64,000 bases of DNA from Kuschelorhynchus macadamiae (taxonomy: Eukaryota > Arthropoda > Insecta > Coleoptera > Curculionidae), in NCBI GenBank assembly GCA_030620095.1, contig JAUTXW010004495.1, positions 494,001-558,000 on the forward strand, in the 5' to 3' direction. The notes under the pieces are model-generated. The model was not told the DNA's origin. It searched no databases and was given only the letters and a program-made list of their open reading frames with translations. This document shows, one piece after another, positions 42,598 through 56,200 of this stretch (positions are counted from its first letter, which is position 1; the number at the start of each line of letters is the position of its first letter). Position numbers and translations under genes: made by a program.

Positions 42598-42879
42598 AAT
42601 CGGCAGTAAATTTTCTTAATTAAGCTATGTTGAAAATATAAGCTTTGTATTTTTCAACTAATAAGTTTTCAAAGATAAAGTGGTGGAGGAAGGTCAAACG
42701 TTTTTTCAAATGTAGATATCTCTGTATTCAACCTGGTGTCGAAAAAAAGTTCTTTTTTACTCTACTCGTGGTGCCATAAACTGTACCGTAATGACTCAGT
42801 TAATGGTCACTAGATAGCGTTGTTTCGGAATTCTCCAAATAACGCTGATTTTCTCAAAAAAATCAAATACTGGTAGCAT

Positions 42880-44480
42880 TTTTGTATGAATATAAGACAG
42901 CAAAAGAAAATGGCGCCCTAATAAAATATTTAAAAAATGAGCCTGACGATACTACGTATTAGATTTAATTTAAAGTTTGTGCAAGCATTAAGTGTGACAC
43001 AGAGACAAACTGATAAAGTTGTGGTACCAATTCAAGATGGCGGAAGAAAATGTCGGCCAAAATTTTTTTTAAAAATCTTATTCAATTGACTTTCAATTTT
43101 ACAGAAAAATTAAATGTTATATAGGGAACTGGTACGAATTCAAAGTGACGCAAAAAACAAGCGATGTGCGTCAATGTAAAAACTACTTATTGAATTTATT
43201 ACTTCCCTCCTAAAAGGGAAGTATTGTAATCGTGAAAAATCACCCTCCGAGATTTCAGATCCTTACGTTTCGGGGTCCCTAGATGCCGGAAAACATATTT
43301 TCTCACCTCCGACGATCTGTCTGTCGGTCTGCCTGTTCGCGGCACAGCTAAAAACTACTTACCCTACTGACTTCAAATTTGGTCAAAAATTAAAAGTTAA
43401 AAAAATGATTACTAAAAAACTGCTTATCCAGTTTACCTCAAATTTTGTTAAATAATTAACTAGTAAAATTTTGGTACGAATCCAAGATGGCGAAATAAAA
43501 TAGCGGCTTAAAAAATATTTAAAAATTTTGTGCACGAATTAACTTTGGTATAGAGATGAACTAGTAAAACTGTAGTACGAATTCAAGACGGCGAAACAAA
43601 GTGGGAAGGCCAGATGAAATGTTTGTAATCGTTAAAAAAATTGCAGGTTTTTACATGTATTTACGTTTTAGCGTCCCTAGATGCCGATAAATATGTTTTC
43701 TCAATTCGATTTGTCTGTCTGTCGGTCTGTCTGTCTGCCAGTACGCAGCGTAGCTGAAAACTACTTATCTCATTACAAATTTTCATAAAAAATTAAGGGT
43801 TATGTGGGGACCACCTGGTATTATTTTGGTAAAAATCCAATTTGAAGGAACAAAATGTGGGCCTAGTGAAATGTTAAAAAAATTATGACTAAAAAGCAAA
43901 TTATCCAATTTATCTTAAATTTTGCACAAAAACCAAGGAATCAACCTGTAATATTTTGGTACGAATTTAAGGCAGCAAAACAAAATGGCGGCCTAATAAA
44001 TTATTTACAAAAAAATCAGTGTAAAAACTACTTTATAGATAAATTTAGAGTTTGGACAACTATTAGGTGTGATATAGAGATTAACTGGTAAAATTGTGGT
44101 ACGAATTCTAGACGGAGAAACAAAATGGTGGCCAAATAACATGTCTAAAAAATCAATGTAAAAAATTATTCAATTGACTTAATATCTTGCACCTAAACTG
44201 ATAACGATACAGGGATTAACTGGTACGAATTCAAAATGACAATACAAAATGGCGGCCTTAAAAAATCACTGTAAAAAATCAAATTATTTTAAATCATGCC
44301 CAGAAAACAAGTGTGGTATAGGCAGAAACTGCTAAAATATTGGTACGATTCCTTATGGTGGAACTGAAAAGAGAGTATACTAAATGACTATGGGCAGAAA
44401 TAAATTGAATTACACTTTAGTATTACTAATGAATGGAAAGATTTAAAATGAAGGAAGTTCCGAGTAAAAGAAATTTACTG
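42880..44480. repeat. Dispersed repeat family, copy 2
   Basis: It has the same building blocks as 18476-20520: about ten degenerate units with GGTACGAATTCAAGATGGCG (near 43025, 43130, 43470, 43570, 43830, 43955, 44090, 44220 and 44335). Two GTCCCTAGATGCCG blocks (43270 and 43673) are each followed by CTGTCTGTCGGTCTG runs. The end is GGAAGTTCCGAGTAAAAGAA at about 44453. No satellite is inserted in this copy. No ORF. Confidence 0.72.
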
Positions 44481-45812
44481 ATTGTTTTAATGTATTCCTT
44501 CAACGAAGGGAAATTTGAGAGCAATTATTTTCTTAATGGCTAACAAAAATAACTGTTTCACAATCAATTTCTGGAAATATGTTTTGACTTTTTGTAGAAT
44601 ATATTTTACACTAAATAACGGGGTTAAACGCATTTTAAATATTAAGACATGAAGACGTTATTTTAGGAGCATTTATAATTTAACCTCCAAAATCTCGAAG
44701 CGGGTGAAGCAAAGTATTTATGTTTAAAAAAAAGCGACTTCTATAAGAGATAAAGTTGAAATGTAGGAAAGCCCTAGACATCCGCCTACGCATAAAAATA
44801 TGTTTTGTCATCGATAAATAAGATTTAAGGGCAAACCCTATACAGTCTCTTTCGCTGAAATTGATCTACATGCTGTTGTTTTTAGCAATTTTATGTTGCC
44901 TCTTCCAGAGTTTCTGAAAGAAACAATTTATTTATTTAGGCACAAAAGGGCAGACTAAAAATGTACTTTATAAAAAAGCAATATCTTAAATAGTTTTGCA
45001 TATCTATTATTATTTTTAATTATTAGTTATTGTCATATCTATATTTTTAATTTCCCATTTTCATTTGTATGTGCAACGAAGTGCACGGGTCTTGCTGGCA
45101 TTTAATAAAACCCGTACTTCTAAGAAGTATTATCAGCAAGTCATAATAACTACATAAAATAGTGTGAATACTACGGAATACAGTATCATTTTTTAAATAT
45201 ATGCAAATATTAGATTGACGACAAAAAACGACGTAAGTAGAGAATTTCTTTAATTTCAATCGTTAATTATGCAATCATTTCTTTTAGACGTCCAATAGAC
45301 TATCGTTAACATTTTGGACACAACGAAGCTAATTTGGCCTTAATGACACTTTAAAATGTTAGAGCATTTAAATTATTGGAAAAAAAACTTTGGGAAAACT
45401 TAAATTAGGCTTGATTTTTGGTACACCCGGTAAAGCTAGGACTAAAAATCTTTAGCCCCTTATGAATTTTTAATGATATTTATTTCTATATAACTTTAAT
45501 CCTACTCTTAGGTGTTTCCTGTAGATTTTCGATTATACCACAATGACAAAAAACACTTTAGACCTCTTCTATATAATATTAAAATAGTCAGATTTTGCTC
45601 AAACCGTTTTAATGACTCAAGATATTAAAAAAATTGATAAAACCCTAAATGCCTTGGTTTACTGGTTTACACCTGAAAACCGATAATTTTGAAATTTTTT
45701 AATTTTTAGACCCTCGGTATAAATTTTGAGTACCGTATACTTAAGATGCATTCTGAACACATATGAGAAAAAGGAAACCTCATTCGATATAAGAACTTAC
45801 AGGGTAAAATTA
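44481..45812. other. AT-rich, no gene seen
   Basis: I recognise neither coding motifs nor repeats here. The last bases (AGGGTAAAATTA) are the left flank of the hAT element. Confidence 0.4.
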
Positions 45813-48404
45813 CAGGGGCGTGCAGTCCATGGAAGCAAGGGAAGCAGTGCTTCCCCAAAAAAAATTACAAAACATCTTCTAAAAAGTAATTTTTGAAATA
45901 GGAAATCACTAATTTAGTTTATATTAAAAATGCTAAAATATTATCTTAATTATCAAGTCCATAATAAATAACTCCGACCGAGCCACAATAGAAATCGACT
46001 AGAACCTATGCGGGCTGCTAGCTTCTCTGCAGCCAAGTCCTGTATGCTTGATTTCCTGTGAATCGAGCCAGAGGTTATTGAACTTTCCACCGGCTGTTTG
46101 CAATTTTTGCATTTCAGTAGCGTGCCTAAAGTGGTGGCGGAAGCTATCGTTGGAATAGGTTCTTTGTTTGAACGGCTATCCGTGTGTTGTGTGATACGTA
46201 CGTCGCGTCGTGCATGGTGCGACATGGAAGACAATAATACGGACGTGGATATGCAAATACTGTCAACTTCGGCTGTCGATAATAACGTTGAAAATGTTGG
46301 AAAATTTAGTAAGAAGAGTGTATGTGAATGTGTGGTGTGTGTCTTAATAAAAAAGGAATTTTCAACATTAAACTTCGCTGATAAGTTTCAAATAATTTCC
46401 GAAGGAAGGGCAAAACCGCCTATGAAAAATTTAACCACAAAAATGAAAAACTATATTAGACATTTTTATCCGGAAAAACAATACGAACAATTTAAATGGC
46501 TAACAGAGTGTGAAAATATAAGTAAATTATTTTGTTGGCCATGTTTACTTTTTGAAAATGAAAAAGATGTCTGGAATAAAACTGGTCTTTCCAATTTAAA
46601 CAATTTCCATAAAGCTGTAAAAAAACACATTATGTCCAAAGCGCATTTGCAGGCCGTCATAAAAGAAAAAGTCTTCGGCAAAACCAGCATTGAACACACC
46701 CTTAATAAACAGTTGGAAATTAGTCACCGCCAACACAATTAACTTGTCGATAAAAATAGGCAAATATTAAGAAGACTTATCGATGTTGTTTGTTGTCTCG
46801 GACAGCACGAATTGTGATTTAGAGGTCATGACGAAACAAGGGTTTCTTCAAATAGAGGAAATTTTCAAGATTTACTTAGTTTAATGTCTGAATATGATGA
46901 TTGCTTAAAAAATCATTTAGAGCAGTCTAGCGTTTTTCGCGGAACGTCGAATCGTATCCAGAATGATTTAATTTCCGCTATTGCAACCATTATTCTAAAA
47001 AGAATTAAGCAGGAGATTGGCGAGACGCGGCTCATTGTTATTGTTCTGGACAAAACAACTGATATCAAAAATTTTAGCCAATTATCTATAGTAATACGCT
47101 ACGTTAAAACAGACGGAAGTAATCAAGAGCGATTTTTAGGTTTTAAGAATGTGTCCGAAAATCGTACAGCAGATGCATTATATACCGTAGTTTATAACGT
47201 TACTAAAGAAATTAATGGAGAGAAAAAATTAGTTGCTCAAAGCTATGATGGAGCTGCAGTGATGACAGGACAATTAGGGGGTCTGCAAGCTAAAATTCGA
47301 GAAACTTTCCCAAGTGCTGTGTTTGTCCATTGTTTTGCTCATAAATTAAGTTTAGTTTTATCCCAGTCCATCAATCACATTAAAGAGCGCAAAGTATTTT
47401 TCGTTACTTTAAGTGGCATGGCCGCTTTTTTTTCCAAGTCAACAAACGTACACAAGCTTTGGACTCCATTGTCCACAAACGATTGCCCAAAGTAGCTCCT
47501 ACTAGGTGGAACTATAATGGAAGACTTGTGTTAACAGTATCTGAAAATCGTGAATCACTGATTGAACTATTTGAGAATATAATAGAAAATAATAAAACGT
47601 GGGACTCAGAAGCAATAAATAGTTCGAGGGGGTTTTTGGACCGTTTGAAACGAGATTATAATTCTAATTATTTGTTGAACATATTTTCAGAAATATTTCC
47701 ATTCTCGGACAATGTTTTTAATATATTACAAACTAAAACAAATGATATTGCTTTTTGCCTAAAAAAAGTGGCAGAATTTAAGTCCATGTTAAGCCAAATG
47801 TTAAATGTAGAGACACAAGCCAAGCGTCTTCGAACAGACAAGGTCGGAGATGTTCAAACATCATACAGACGCCTCTTTTATGAAATAATCGATCAAATTG
47901 AGCAACAAATAAACTATAGATTTAACGGTTTAAATGATTTTAAACTCCTCGAGCTCTGCAATTTTGATGCATTTAAAGGAAAAACTTTTCCAGAAGATGC
48001 GTTTAAATCTCTTCTTCTTCATTATGACCAGTTCTTCGACCGAGTGTTACTGCGATCTGAACTAAAAGTGATTTACGAAACTGATGACATTAGCGCGAAA
48101 AATAACGCTAAGGAACTAATGCCATTTTTAAAAGATAAGCAGCTGGAAGACGCCTACACCGAAGTGTCGAAATTGTGTGAATTAGTATTGACAATACCTG
48201 CCACAAGTTCATCAGTAGAACGCAATTTTTCAACACTTAAACGTATAAAAATTTTTCTTCTCCAAAATATGTCGGAGCATCGACATTTTTATGATGACGT
48301 CATTGACGAACTTGCAAAAAATGATCGAAGGATCGAATTACATTACAAATAGGTAAGTTTCTAAAAATTGTTTCCCTTTCTTAAAATTTCACCGCACGCC
48401 CCTG
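45813..48404 (+). mobile_element. hAT DNA transposon (ZMYM1-like type)
   Basis: The ends are CAGGGGCGTGCAGT and, inverted, CAGGGGCGTGCGGT: 14 bp with one difference, and the CAG start usual for hAT. The length is 2592 bp. The left subterminal region has GGAAGCAAGGGAAGCAGTGC with TTCC, partly self-complementary. Flanking bases TAAAATTA (left) and ATAAAATG (right) are similar, but I cannot read an exact 8-bp duplication. One transposase gene fills it. Confidence 0.82.
46224..48352 (+). pseudogene. hAT transposase, two stops and one frameshift
   Basis: The ATG at 46224 (MEDNNTDVDMQILSTSAV) starts a frame with TAA at 46740 and TGA near 46816, open again to about 47490. There it shifts by one base into the frame ending at TAG 48350. 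The TTF-type zinc finger is near residues 70-150 (RHFYPEKQYEQFKWLTECEN; FCWPCLLFENE; FHKAVKKHIMSKAHLQAV). The DUF4371/RNase H-like core has VLDKTTDIKNFSQLSIVIRY (first Asp) and AQSYDGAAVMTGQLGGLQAK (second Asp), with VHCFAHKLSLVL. The C-terminus has LVLTIPATSSSVERNFSTLK (dimerisation domain). After RIKIFLLQNMSEHR it jumps to HFYDDVIDELAKNDRRIELH. About 20 residues normally between these (an AILSIEK-like helix) are missing. Confidence 0.88.
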
Positions 48405-48942
48405 ATAAAATGTAAGACAAATAACTATTTTTATAAAAAATTATATTTCAAAATTTTTTTCGTTCATTCTTTAGGCTAATCTACAAAAAAGGTCATAATA
48501 TCTCGCAAAACGCTGTTATATTTTTGTCCGTTTCTTGGCGTAGTAACATGACTTTTTTGGATTATATCAAATAAAAAAAAGTCCAGACAATTCAAAGACC
48601 TGTCTTGGAAATGAAACCACTGAATATCCATATTTATCCGCGTGGGCCTTATTACGATTCAAGATGCAAATTTTCGTTATACGGGGTGCAAAAAAAAACA
48701 AAAATATGAAATATTGTCAAAAGTTTGCTAATTTTATTTTTCATTTAAAGGCAAAATGATACATAGAGAATATATTTTAAATTCAATAGATAAGTTAAAT
48801 CCAAAATATTGGTTAAATATTCAGAGAAATTAAAAATCCGTATCAATTTCAATGACAGAAATGCATCAAAAATTGAAACTGTATTTTAGTATGTAATGGC
48901 TTTGCTTCTTTTATACTTTGCAATAAATAGATAACTAAATAA

Positions 48943-48998
<56 letters not shown>

Positions 48999-50288
48999 GA
49001 TTTTTTAATTCCAAAGAATACGTAAAAATAGGTGCAAAAGGTGAAAATACAAAAATTACTATTGACATAATAACTTATATAGACTTATACGGAATGTTTT
49101 AATGACGGGGCCATAGAAAGTTCCGTATCAATTTGCACTAACAATGGAATAAATTCATCAAATATAGGAGCGCTGTGTTTTAATAAATAGTGATTAATTC
49201 GAAAGAAAAGCTAAAATTAGGTGCAAAAGGCAAAAATACAAAATTATCATTGACATAATAGGTTATATGCGTCACATATGCCCAATGTTTTACCTTGCCG
49301 CCAACACGTGAGAGAGGTGGAGCTAATTAGGGCCGAAATCCCCTTAGTTGCGAGAAAGATACATTTCTGCCTTAATTAGCTCTATCTGTGTCGCATTGTA
49401 TTGGAATAATAGTGTCGCAATGCCCAGTCTATTAACTTATTATGTTTATGAAAATTACGAGATTTGAGGAATATTTTAAGTTTTCTGAATATTTAATTCA
49501 TATGCGTCTCAATGCTGCGTCCATTAACCTATTATGTGTATAAATATTATAAGATTTAAGGAATATTTTAAGTTTTGTGAATATTTAATTCATATGTGTC
49601 TCAATGCTGCGTCCATTAACCTATTATGTGTATGAAAATTATGAGATTTAAGGAATATTTTAATTTTTTTGAATATTTAACTCATATTTTCGATTTAATC
49701 TGACTGCTGAATTTTAAATTTTATTTTAGGTATTATTTTGCCTTAAAATGATAAAATAAAGCACTCTTCTTACAATATTTCATATTTTGGTATTCTTTAT
49801 ATAGCCCGTATGAAAATATTCAAATTTCTCGTGAATCGTATTCATTTCTTAAAAAGACATTTTTACAAAGAATGTTTTTTTTTCGAGAAAGTTTGTTTTT
49901 AATTTTTCTCTCGTTTTGTCAGTGCTCGGACATACTGTACGTTACCAGCTACCACCATCCCGTTTATTCTGGTTCTTAGATCTAACCCATCATTTCCCTT
50001 TAATATCTATAAAACCCTGCAACGAAAACTTAAATAATTGGTTAAATTTAAGGGATATGGACAGGGCCTAGAATTAGAAAAAAAATATGTTTTAGAGCTT
50101 TTTCAGCATGTTTTAGAATCACGGGCGGCTTCTGATAAAACTATATATATATATGTTCTGCATTTTAATAGTTTCAAGCAGAGCCAGTGTTTTTTATGGA
50201 AAAAATGATAAGCTATTTTAAATTCTAAAATTTTCTATATTAATAATACATTTTTATTTCAGAATTGAGATACATTAATAAACAGCAA
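48405..50288. other. AT-rich with short tandem repeats, no gene
   Basis: It contains (TA)n at 48943-48994. There is a diverged duplication near 49025 and 49210 (AGGTGCAAAAGG...AATACAAAA...ATTGACATAATA), and the 92-bp array listed separately. No coding motif. Confidence 0.5.
49405..49690. repeat. ~92-bp tandem repeat, three units
   Basis: TCTCAATGCTGCGTCCATTA recurs at about 49506 and 49598, with a diverged unit near 49412. Each is followed by ACCTATTATGTGTAT, AGATTTAAGGAATATTTTAA and GAATATTTAATTCATAT. Confidence 0.8.
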
Positions 50289-50960
50289 TTATGAGTCAAT
50301 CATGCGCTTATTTCTTGAAGCAAATTTGTCAATAACTCGCTCGTTAAAGTTCGTAATTTGAGAACTTCTTCTCAATGGAAAGAATTGCTAAAGCACAAAA
50401 ATCTTGAGATATTAAATTCCGAAGATTGGTCTAAATACGTTTCGGGGTGGAAAAACACCGCTACGCTTTTATGTTGATATATGGGTTGTTAAAATAATCC
50501 CTAATAGTTTTTTGGTTTCTTTTGATGTATTTTCTAAATTATTTTATAACAAAAATTTTAGAAGTGGTAAAGGGCCATTTAATTATCTACAGTAGTTCCA
50601 TGAATAAATTTCAGATAGTTCTGTTCTAAGTCGTTCTTTGTCCATTTCTGGATAAGCAGGTAGCGGTTAACGTTTCAAGAAAGTTAGTTGAATATTTAGG
50701 AAAGTGTGCAAAAATAGCGAGGCAGCTAGAAAGAGATCATTAAAAGCCAATTTCTTCTGCATAACGTATAATGTTATCACAAGTTTCTATAGCGGCAACA
50801 CGATGGTCAATTTTGCTGCTATTTGGGCATTTTCTTTTACTTTCCTGCTTCTCTTTGGATAAATTTGAAGCTTCAGCGACGATCTTATTAATTTTATTCC
50901 TAATGTTTGTAATGCACATTTCAAAATTGTCAATTGCAGTTTTGGATTTCATGGATCAAA
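50289..50960 (-). pseudogene. hAT transposase C-terminal fragment
   Basis: Right to left: TAIDNFEMCITNIRNKINKI, KRKCPNSSKIDHRVAAIETC and DNIIRYAEEIGF (open to 50740). Then come decayed frames with NGQRT and IIKWPFTTSKIF, then RCFSTPKRI, TNLRNLISQDFCALAILSIE, and in the next frame NFNERVIDKFASRNKRMIDS to TAA 50289-50291. ERCFSTLKRIKT..LAILSIEK is the hAT dimerisation domain. This copy keeps the AILSIEK helix that the element at 45813 lacks. Many stops. Confidence 0.68.
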
Positions 50961-53900
50961 CTTTCTCTTCTGTAGTTGATCAAAAAAAATATCAACATTA
51001 GGTATAACATGATGAAAAAAGGTTAATCAAAAACCCAAAACCAACTTTCGAGCATTCGACGAACAGTGGCAGCTCCTTTAGAATAAAAGAACACTTGGAA
51101 AGTAAAAAAGAGAGTTTTTTTATTGCAGTCACAAATCAACTTGTTTCGGGAATAAATCTCTCTTTTAAAGTGGCGCTTATACGTTTCACCCCTACTACTT
51201 CACGGCCACTTCAATGAAAATTTCTGGTAAGGGTCTGCTGTTATCTTTTTAAATCGAGCTTTTCTTCATAACTGTATTTAAAAAATGCCTAACCTTTACT
51301 AAATTATAAACTAAATCCATCTTATGTATTTTTTTCTCCTGTAATTTTACAACAAATAAAAAACTAAAGTACCACACAAGATAACTTCAATACAAACTCA
51401 GTAGTCCCTGGAAAAACCTTGGAACGTATGAATTAAATGGCCGAACTGTCGCAAATGCAGCTCCTCAATATGTGATGTTATTTCTCGTTAAAATACGAGG
51501 AACATCGTCATATTTAGTTGATCAAGACGCCATAAAAACGTAACGAAGCGCATCGAACCTATTATGATATAGTTCAGCCATTATCTAAACATCCTATTGA
51601 GATTTGTTTGAATTTCTTTCCTATTTTTGACTTTTGACTGAGATACTTAATGATTTTTGACAAAATATCATTAAGTATTTCATTAAGCTGAATATTTTGG
51701 GGCTTTTGTAGCTCTGCAGCACCTATCCATCAGCCGCCCTGTAAATTAGAATTGAACCGTTTAAATAAGCTTTCGTAGCAAGGTTTTATCATTAGAATAA
51801 AATATGGGGAGAGTCCTAAGAAATAAAAACAAAAAATGTTAGCGGTATTAAAAAATACACTGAAAAACGTTTAATAGAAATAGGGAACAATCGAAGTAAG
51901 TAGCATTTTTATGGCTTAAAATATAGTAAACATTTGCCCTTTTAGATTTGTATGCCTATCTAATTAATACTATACTATAAAATTAAATATTATTTTAAAT
52001 GGCTTTTAAATAACTCTGTATTGTACAAATAAGAAATGCTTATTGGACAAAAAAAATCAAATTAAAAAAAATTGATTCCCGATTTCTTTTATTTATGTAT
52101 TTTTTTTGCAAAAATGTAACATATTTAACGTTATATAATACACATTATAAAATATTTTGGGCCGTTTTCATTAAAAAAAAGTGCCAATTATTAATTATAC
52201 ACAATTTAATAAAATTTTAGTTATCTCTACGTCTATGAGCAAGGCTAAAATAAAATTGCTAGCTGTAAGATGTATCCTTTGAAAATATTGGGTCCTGAAT
52301 CCATCTATCATTTCGCCACTTTTTCATGCTTTGCCTGTATCAAACTTTTATGTGACGGCAATAAAAACCACGAAAATAATTAATAGTCTTTTGTAAGGAG
52401 CAATAGATGTGATACTGTGAAATCTTATTTATTATCGTTGTGAACGTGAAAATTATATACATTAAAAAAACGTAAAAATAGGATGTTATATTTTTCTAGG
52501 TAAATATGACAATCCAACGCATAGCAATTCGAAATAACAAATATATATTTATTAAACTATTTTTTTAAATTAAGCTATGTTTCTTTCCAGACTGTCGAAT
52601 TATTTGCTACGTCATAATACATATAACGTTTGTTTACTTGGTGGTTATTGCTTTTGACGTATAATATCACCTATTAAAAGGCTCTAATTACACTAAAGCA
52701 CTTTATTGTCGCTCTATCAAATAATTCACCTTTTACATATATAATGCGGTTAATAGATGAGGTGTCTATCCGAACATTTAATATTCACGTATAATTTTTA
52801 TGGCATGTAGCTAAGAACAGTAGTGAAATGCAAATATGTTGCCAGTTTTTTCAATATTTTAACAAAACAAATACAATAAAAGGAATTAACATACTTGTTA
52901 AGATTAGTTTACCTCTTCATTAATAAGGCTAATAAACAATCAGGAAAGATTAACATTGTTCAAAATCTAAGGTAAGTCTAATTAGTTACAAAAATTAATG
53001 TAATGACCCAGAGTTGATCATCCCGATGGTGATGCACCACTTTTCTCTTTGCATGAGAGCTCATTGGAATCCGGTATGAGATCATTCACCCGGAGTGCCA
53101 CATAATACGGATTCTGTAAGTTCAACGAGCGTCCCTTACTTCTTTCGGGATTGCATTACCAAACCTTTTCCTGACTCTAAATCAACTATGATTGGCTCTC
53201 AGATTATAACGTGACTTCATTCTACTGCTTTCTATTTGTAATTTCTGGCTGCTACTCCCGCTTACTAACTTGGCTTGCATAATCTACGGAAGTTATCTTA
53301 TTATCAAGAGGACGTTCACTCAGAAGGTCGTCTCGTGAAATCGAATCATTTAAGCCACTCTGGAGCGCACAGAAAGGTCGTTCCGTTCGTGCTAAGAAGA
53401 ACATTCGTAAACAAAGACCTAGAGCTACGGAAACGGCACATATTAAAAGTAACTGTAATAAATAATTTTATATTTTAAAGCCAAAGCTAGCAAAATTTTG
53501 GGAAAAAGCGTAGGACCAAGTTTGCTGTGATTAGTCCAAATTGAGGGAGCCAATCGGATAGCCTGAAAAGCGAATAAAACTCAAAAGGTTTCGTAATTCT
53601 TAGTCTTCTTATCGTCAACACGTATCGATTAGACGTCGTTCCTGCAACGAGGGTTCATACCGGGTTTCTCTGCTAGGGTTAATCAGAGAAAAAGAATAAA
53701 TTCTAGTAGTGTTGTAAATTCGCGTAGAAGAAATACAGGTACGTGCCTTTAGTCTTTAACCTTCCAAGTAGTTCAATTTCCGGTAGTGTTTATTCCCTTA
53801 CAAGAATTTAATATTTTTTCGGCATTTCTTTAAGCTTCAGCCAGTGTTGACTTTGACTTTTAACTTAAAGTTTTTTAAACATTTACCTTTTAATTATTTT

Positions 53901-54970
53901 TCTCAAAAGTGAATTTTCAAAATTTCTGATAATTTTAATTGTTGAATATATTTTTTGGAATGAACTATTCAGGCGCAATCATTGGTGTTATAAAGATCTT
54001 ACCTCTAAGTCGCGACCTTCCATATATTTTTGTGATATATTTTGTCTAAGCTTTTAAGTGAATTTTCTGTGTTATTGATCAATTTTTACAACGATCATTG
54101 CTAAATTTTTGACAATTTTATTTGTTTTAACATTGATTATTGTTTATTGCTATTTAAAATGTATTTACAATTTTCTAATTGCTATTCGAATCGTTTTAGG
54201 TTTTGATTGACACACAATAGCCTAAAGTTTTAACTAGTCTTATTGCTATTTCATAATCATTTAGTGATTGTTTCAACAATTGTAACTGATTTTTTCCTAG
54301 TTCTGGTTTATTTTGACAAACCGATTTTGACTTTGTTGGATCATCTGGGCGGTTACTAGCTATAGATTTATCAGCTAAGATTGGTATTTTATGTCGAGTT
54401 TACTGAGTGTTACCTTGTATGAATATTCATTTATGAAGTAAGGTAGTTTTTAAAGTAGCTTTTATAATTATAAGTGGAATAAGCTAGTTATGCATTTTGC
54501 TGTAAAATTTTTTGAGATTTTAGCAACATTTTAACTTCTGATTTTTCTATTTTTCACACAAAACTTTTTTTCAAATAAATAAAATAAAATATTAATTCAA
54601 TCAGCTGATTTTTGCCAGTCGTACGAAATTGACTTTTTCTGTTTTTGTTCAAAATAATTTGTTAATAACCTCCAGATAGAAGATATTATATTTATAAAAC
54701 TTGAAAACGAATATTTCTTCCCACAAAAACAATTTAAAAATAAAATCAGTAAAAGATCCATTTGTCATGCCATTTTTCTGGTCTTCTAAAAAACTCTTTT
54801 GTTGTTGTCCTCAGGACATCTGTTTACAGGTCTAGGCCAAAAGGCTTTGCGTTTATCAACAAGTTACTGGTTGAAAACCATTTTTTTAAATTAAACAATT
54901 TTAGTGAAACCTAGAGATATAAAAAATGATCTACGGGGAAAATCCAAATTAAAAACACCTTGAACCTTGC
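50961..54970. other. AT-rich, no gene; GC-richer LTR-like patch near 53000-53760
   Basis: No motif in any frame that I can name. From about 53000 to 53760 the composition is less AT-rich. Features such as GGGTTTCTCTGCTAGGGTTA and AAAAAGAATAAATTC near 53665-53700 could be part of an LTR, but no second copy or TG...CA ends were found. Confidence 0.35.
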
Positions 54971-56200
54971 CTAAGAGTAGCCAACTAAAACTACTATTAA
55001 GGGTGGAAGAAGTAATTCCATCGCCGAGATTTCTCCACTACGTATAATTCTCGAAAAGAAATCAGCACCAAGCAACAAATCAACTGCACCAGGAATGTGA
55101 AATTTGGGATCAGCCTGTAAAAGATCTGAGAGAGTAATTCTAATTTTGAGAAGGCAAGCCAATACTAGGCATATCTGAAAATATTTTCTAACTAAACCAG
55201 ATGCTGCATTGGCTGATTTGCCTAAGCCAAGCAGAGGAGTCGAGCTTTTGCCTAAACGTTTAACACACTGTGAGCTTATAATATTTACTTGGCTGCAACT
55301 GTCGATCAGATTTCGAATTGGCTGGAAATGATCTTGATCATCGAGTATTTTCACCAGAGTAGTACAGAGAAAAACTGTAAGCACCGTAAGAATTATCAAT
55401 ATGAGAGAAAAGAACAGTAGATTGAGAATTGGGCACATTCCGAGATGAATTCACAACGTTCAAAGATTGAGAACTGTCCTTTTGCAACTCCGGAGAAGCG
55501 TCTTGGGAATTTGCACTTGGCTGCAAATTAGAATGATTTGAGACCTTTCAATACGCAACATGATGATGTTCTGCATGAAACAAGCGACACAGTGAATGAT
55601 ATTGTCACTAATTAATATCATAATCATAGATAGATAGATAATCAAAACATCATGTTTTGGTTTTAGCAATTTGATGCCTTTCGATGGGAGGTTTTTAAAA
55701 AGCAGTTACATCAACCAAATGAGTTAAATTACAAAAATTATACTTAAGAGAATATTGTGTTTTATCCTCTTTGTCAGACACTACCAAAAATACACTATTT
55801 TGATTCTTTGTTCGAAACTGGCTTGGAGGTAAACCTTTTGCACAAGTTAAGGCTGTGGTTTCAAGCGCAATTCGAAAAATAATTTTAAAACTTTATAAGG
55901 GGGTATTTCAGTTGCATCCTGCAATTCATACCGCTTGATAGTGTTATCATCTAATTTAATAATTAAAATATTAGAGAGAGCAAAGTCTCAACTATGAACA
56001 TCTAAGACCTGATACTGAATCAATAAATAATTTAAGTGATAAGTATAAGTGAGTAAGTAAGGGTTCTTAAAACGATCCTTGAGTGTTCGATAAGCTATCG
56101 AATAATTATCGTTAATTAAAGGTATAGCCTTAACAAGTTTCAAAGGTTCCTTCTGCAAAGAGGAAACCAAATACCGAAACTTGTCTATTTTAAACTAATC
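54971..56200 (-). pseudogene. BEL/Pao retrotransposon gag-protease relic
   Basis: Right to left: VSSLQKEPLKLVKAIPLIND and YSIAYRTLKDRFKNPYLLTY (DUF1759-type gag) at 56170 down. A broken middle follows, then a Ser/Gln-rich linker (QPSANSQDASPELQKDSSQS). Next is the aspartic protease: LVKILDDQDHFQPIRNLIDS, CSQVNIISSQCVKRLG, LLQADPKFHIPGAVDLLLGA, then DFFSRIIRSGEIS. The catalytic Asp-Ser-Gly reads Asp-Ser-Cys here. The ADPxFxxPGxxDLLLGAD pattern is characteristic of BEL/Pao. No RT, integrase or LTR was recognised next to it. Several shifts. Confidence 0.72.

Noticed and set aside
49405..49690. Possible CRISPR-like array
   Set aside because: The 92-bp units are contiguous with no unique spacers, and the context is eukaryotic.
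53275..53478. 67-codon plus-strand frame in a GC-richer patch
   Set aside because: No motif; the patch might be LTR-like, but coding function is not supported.
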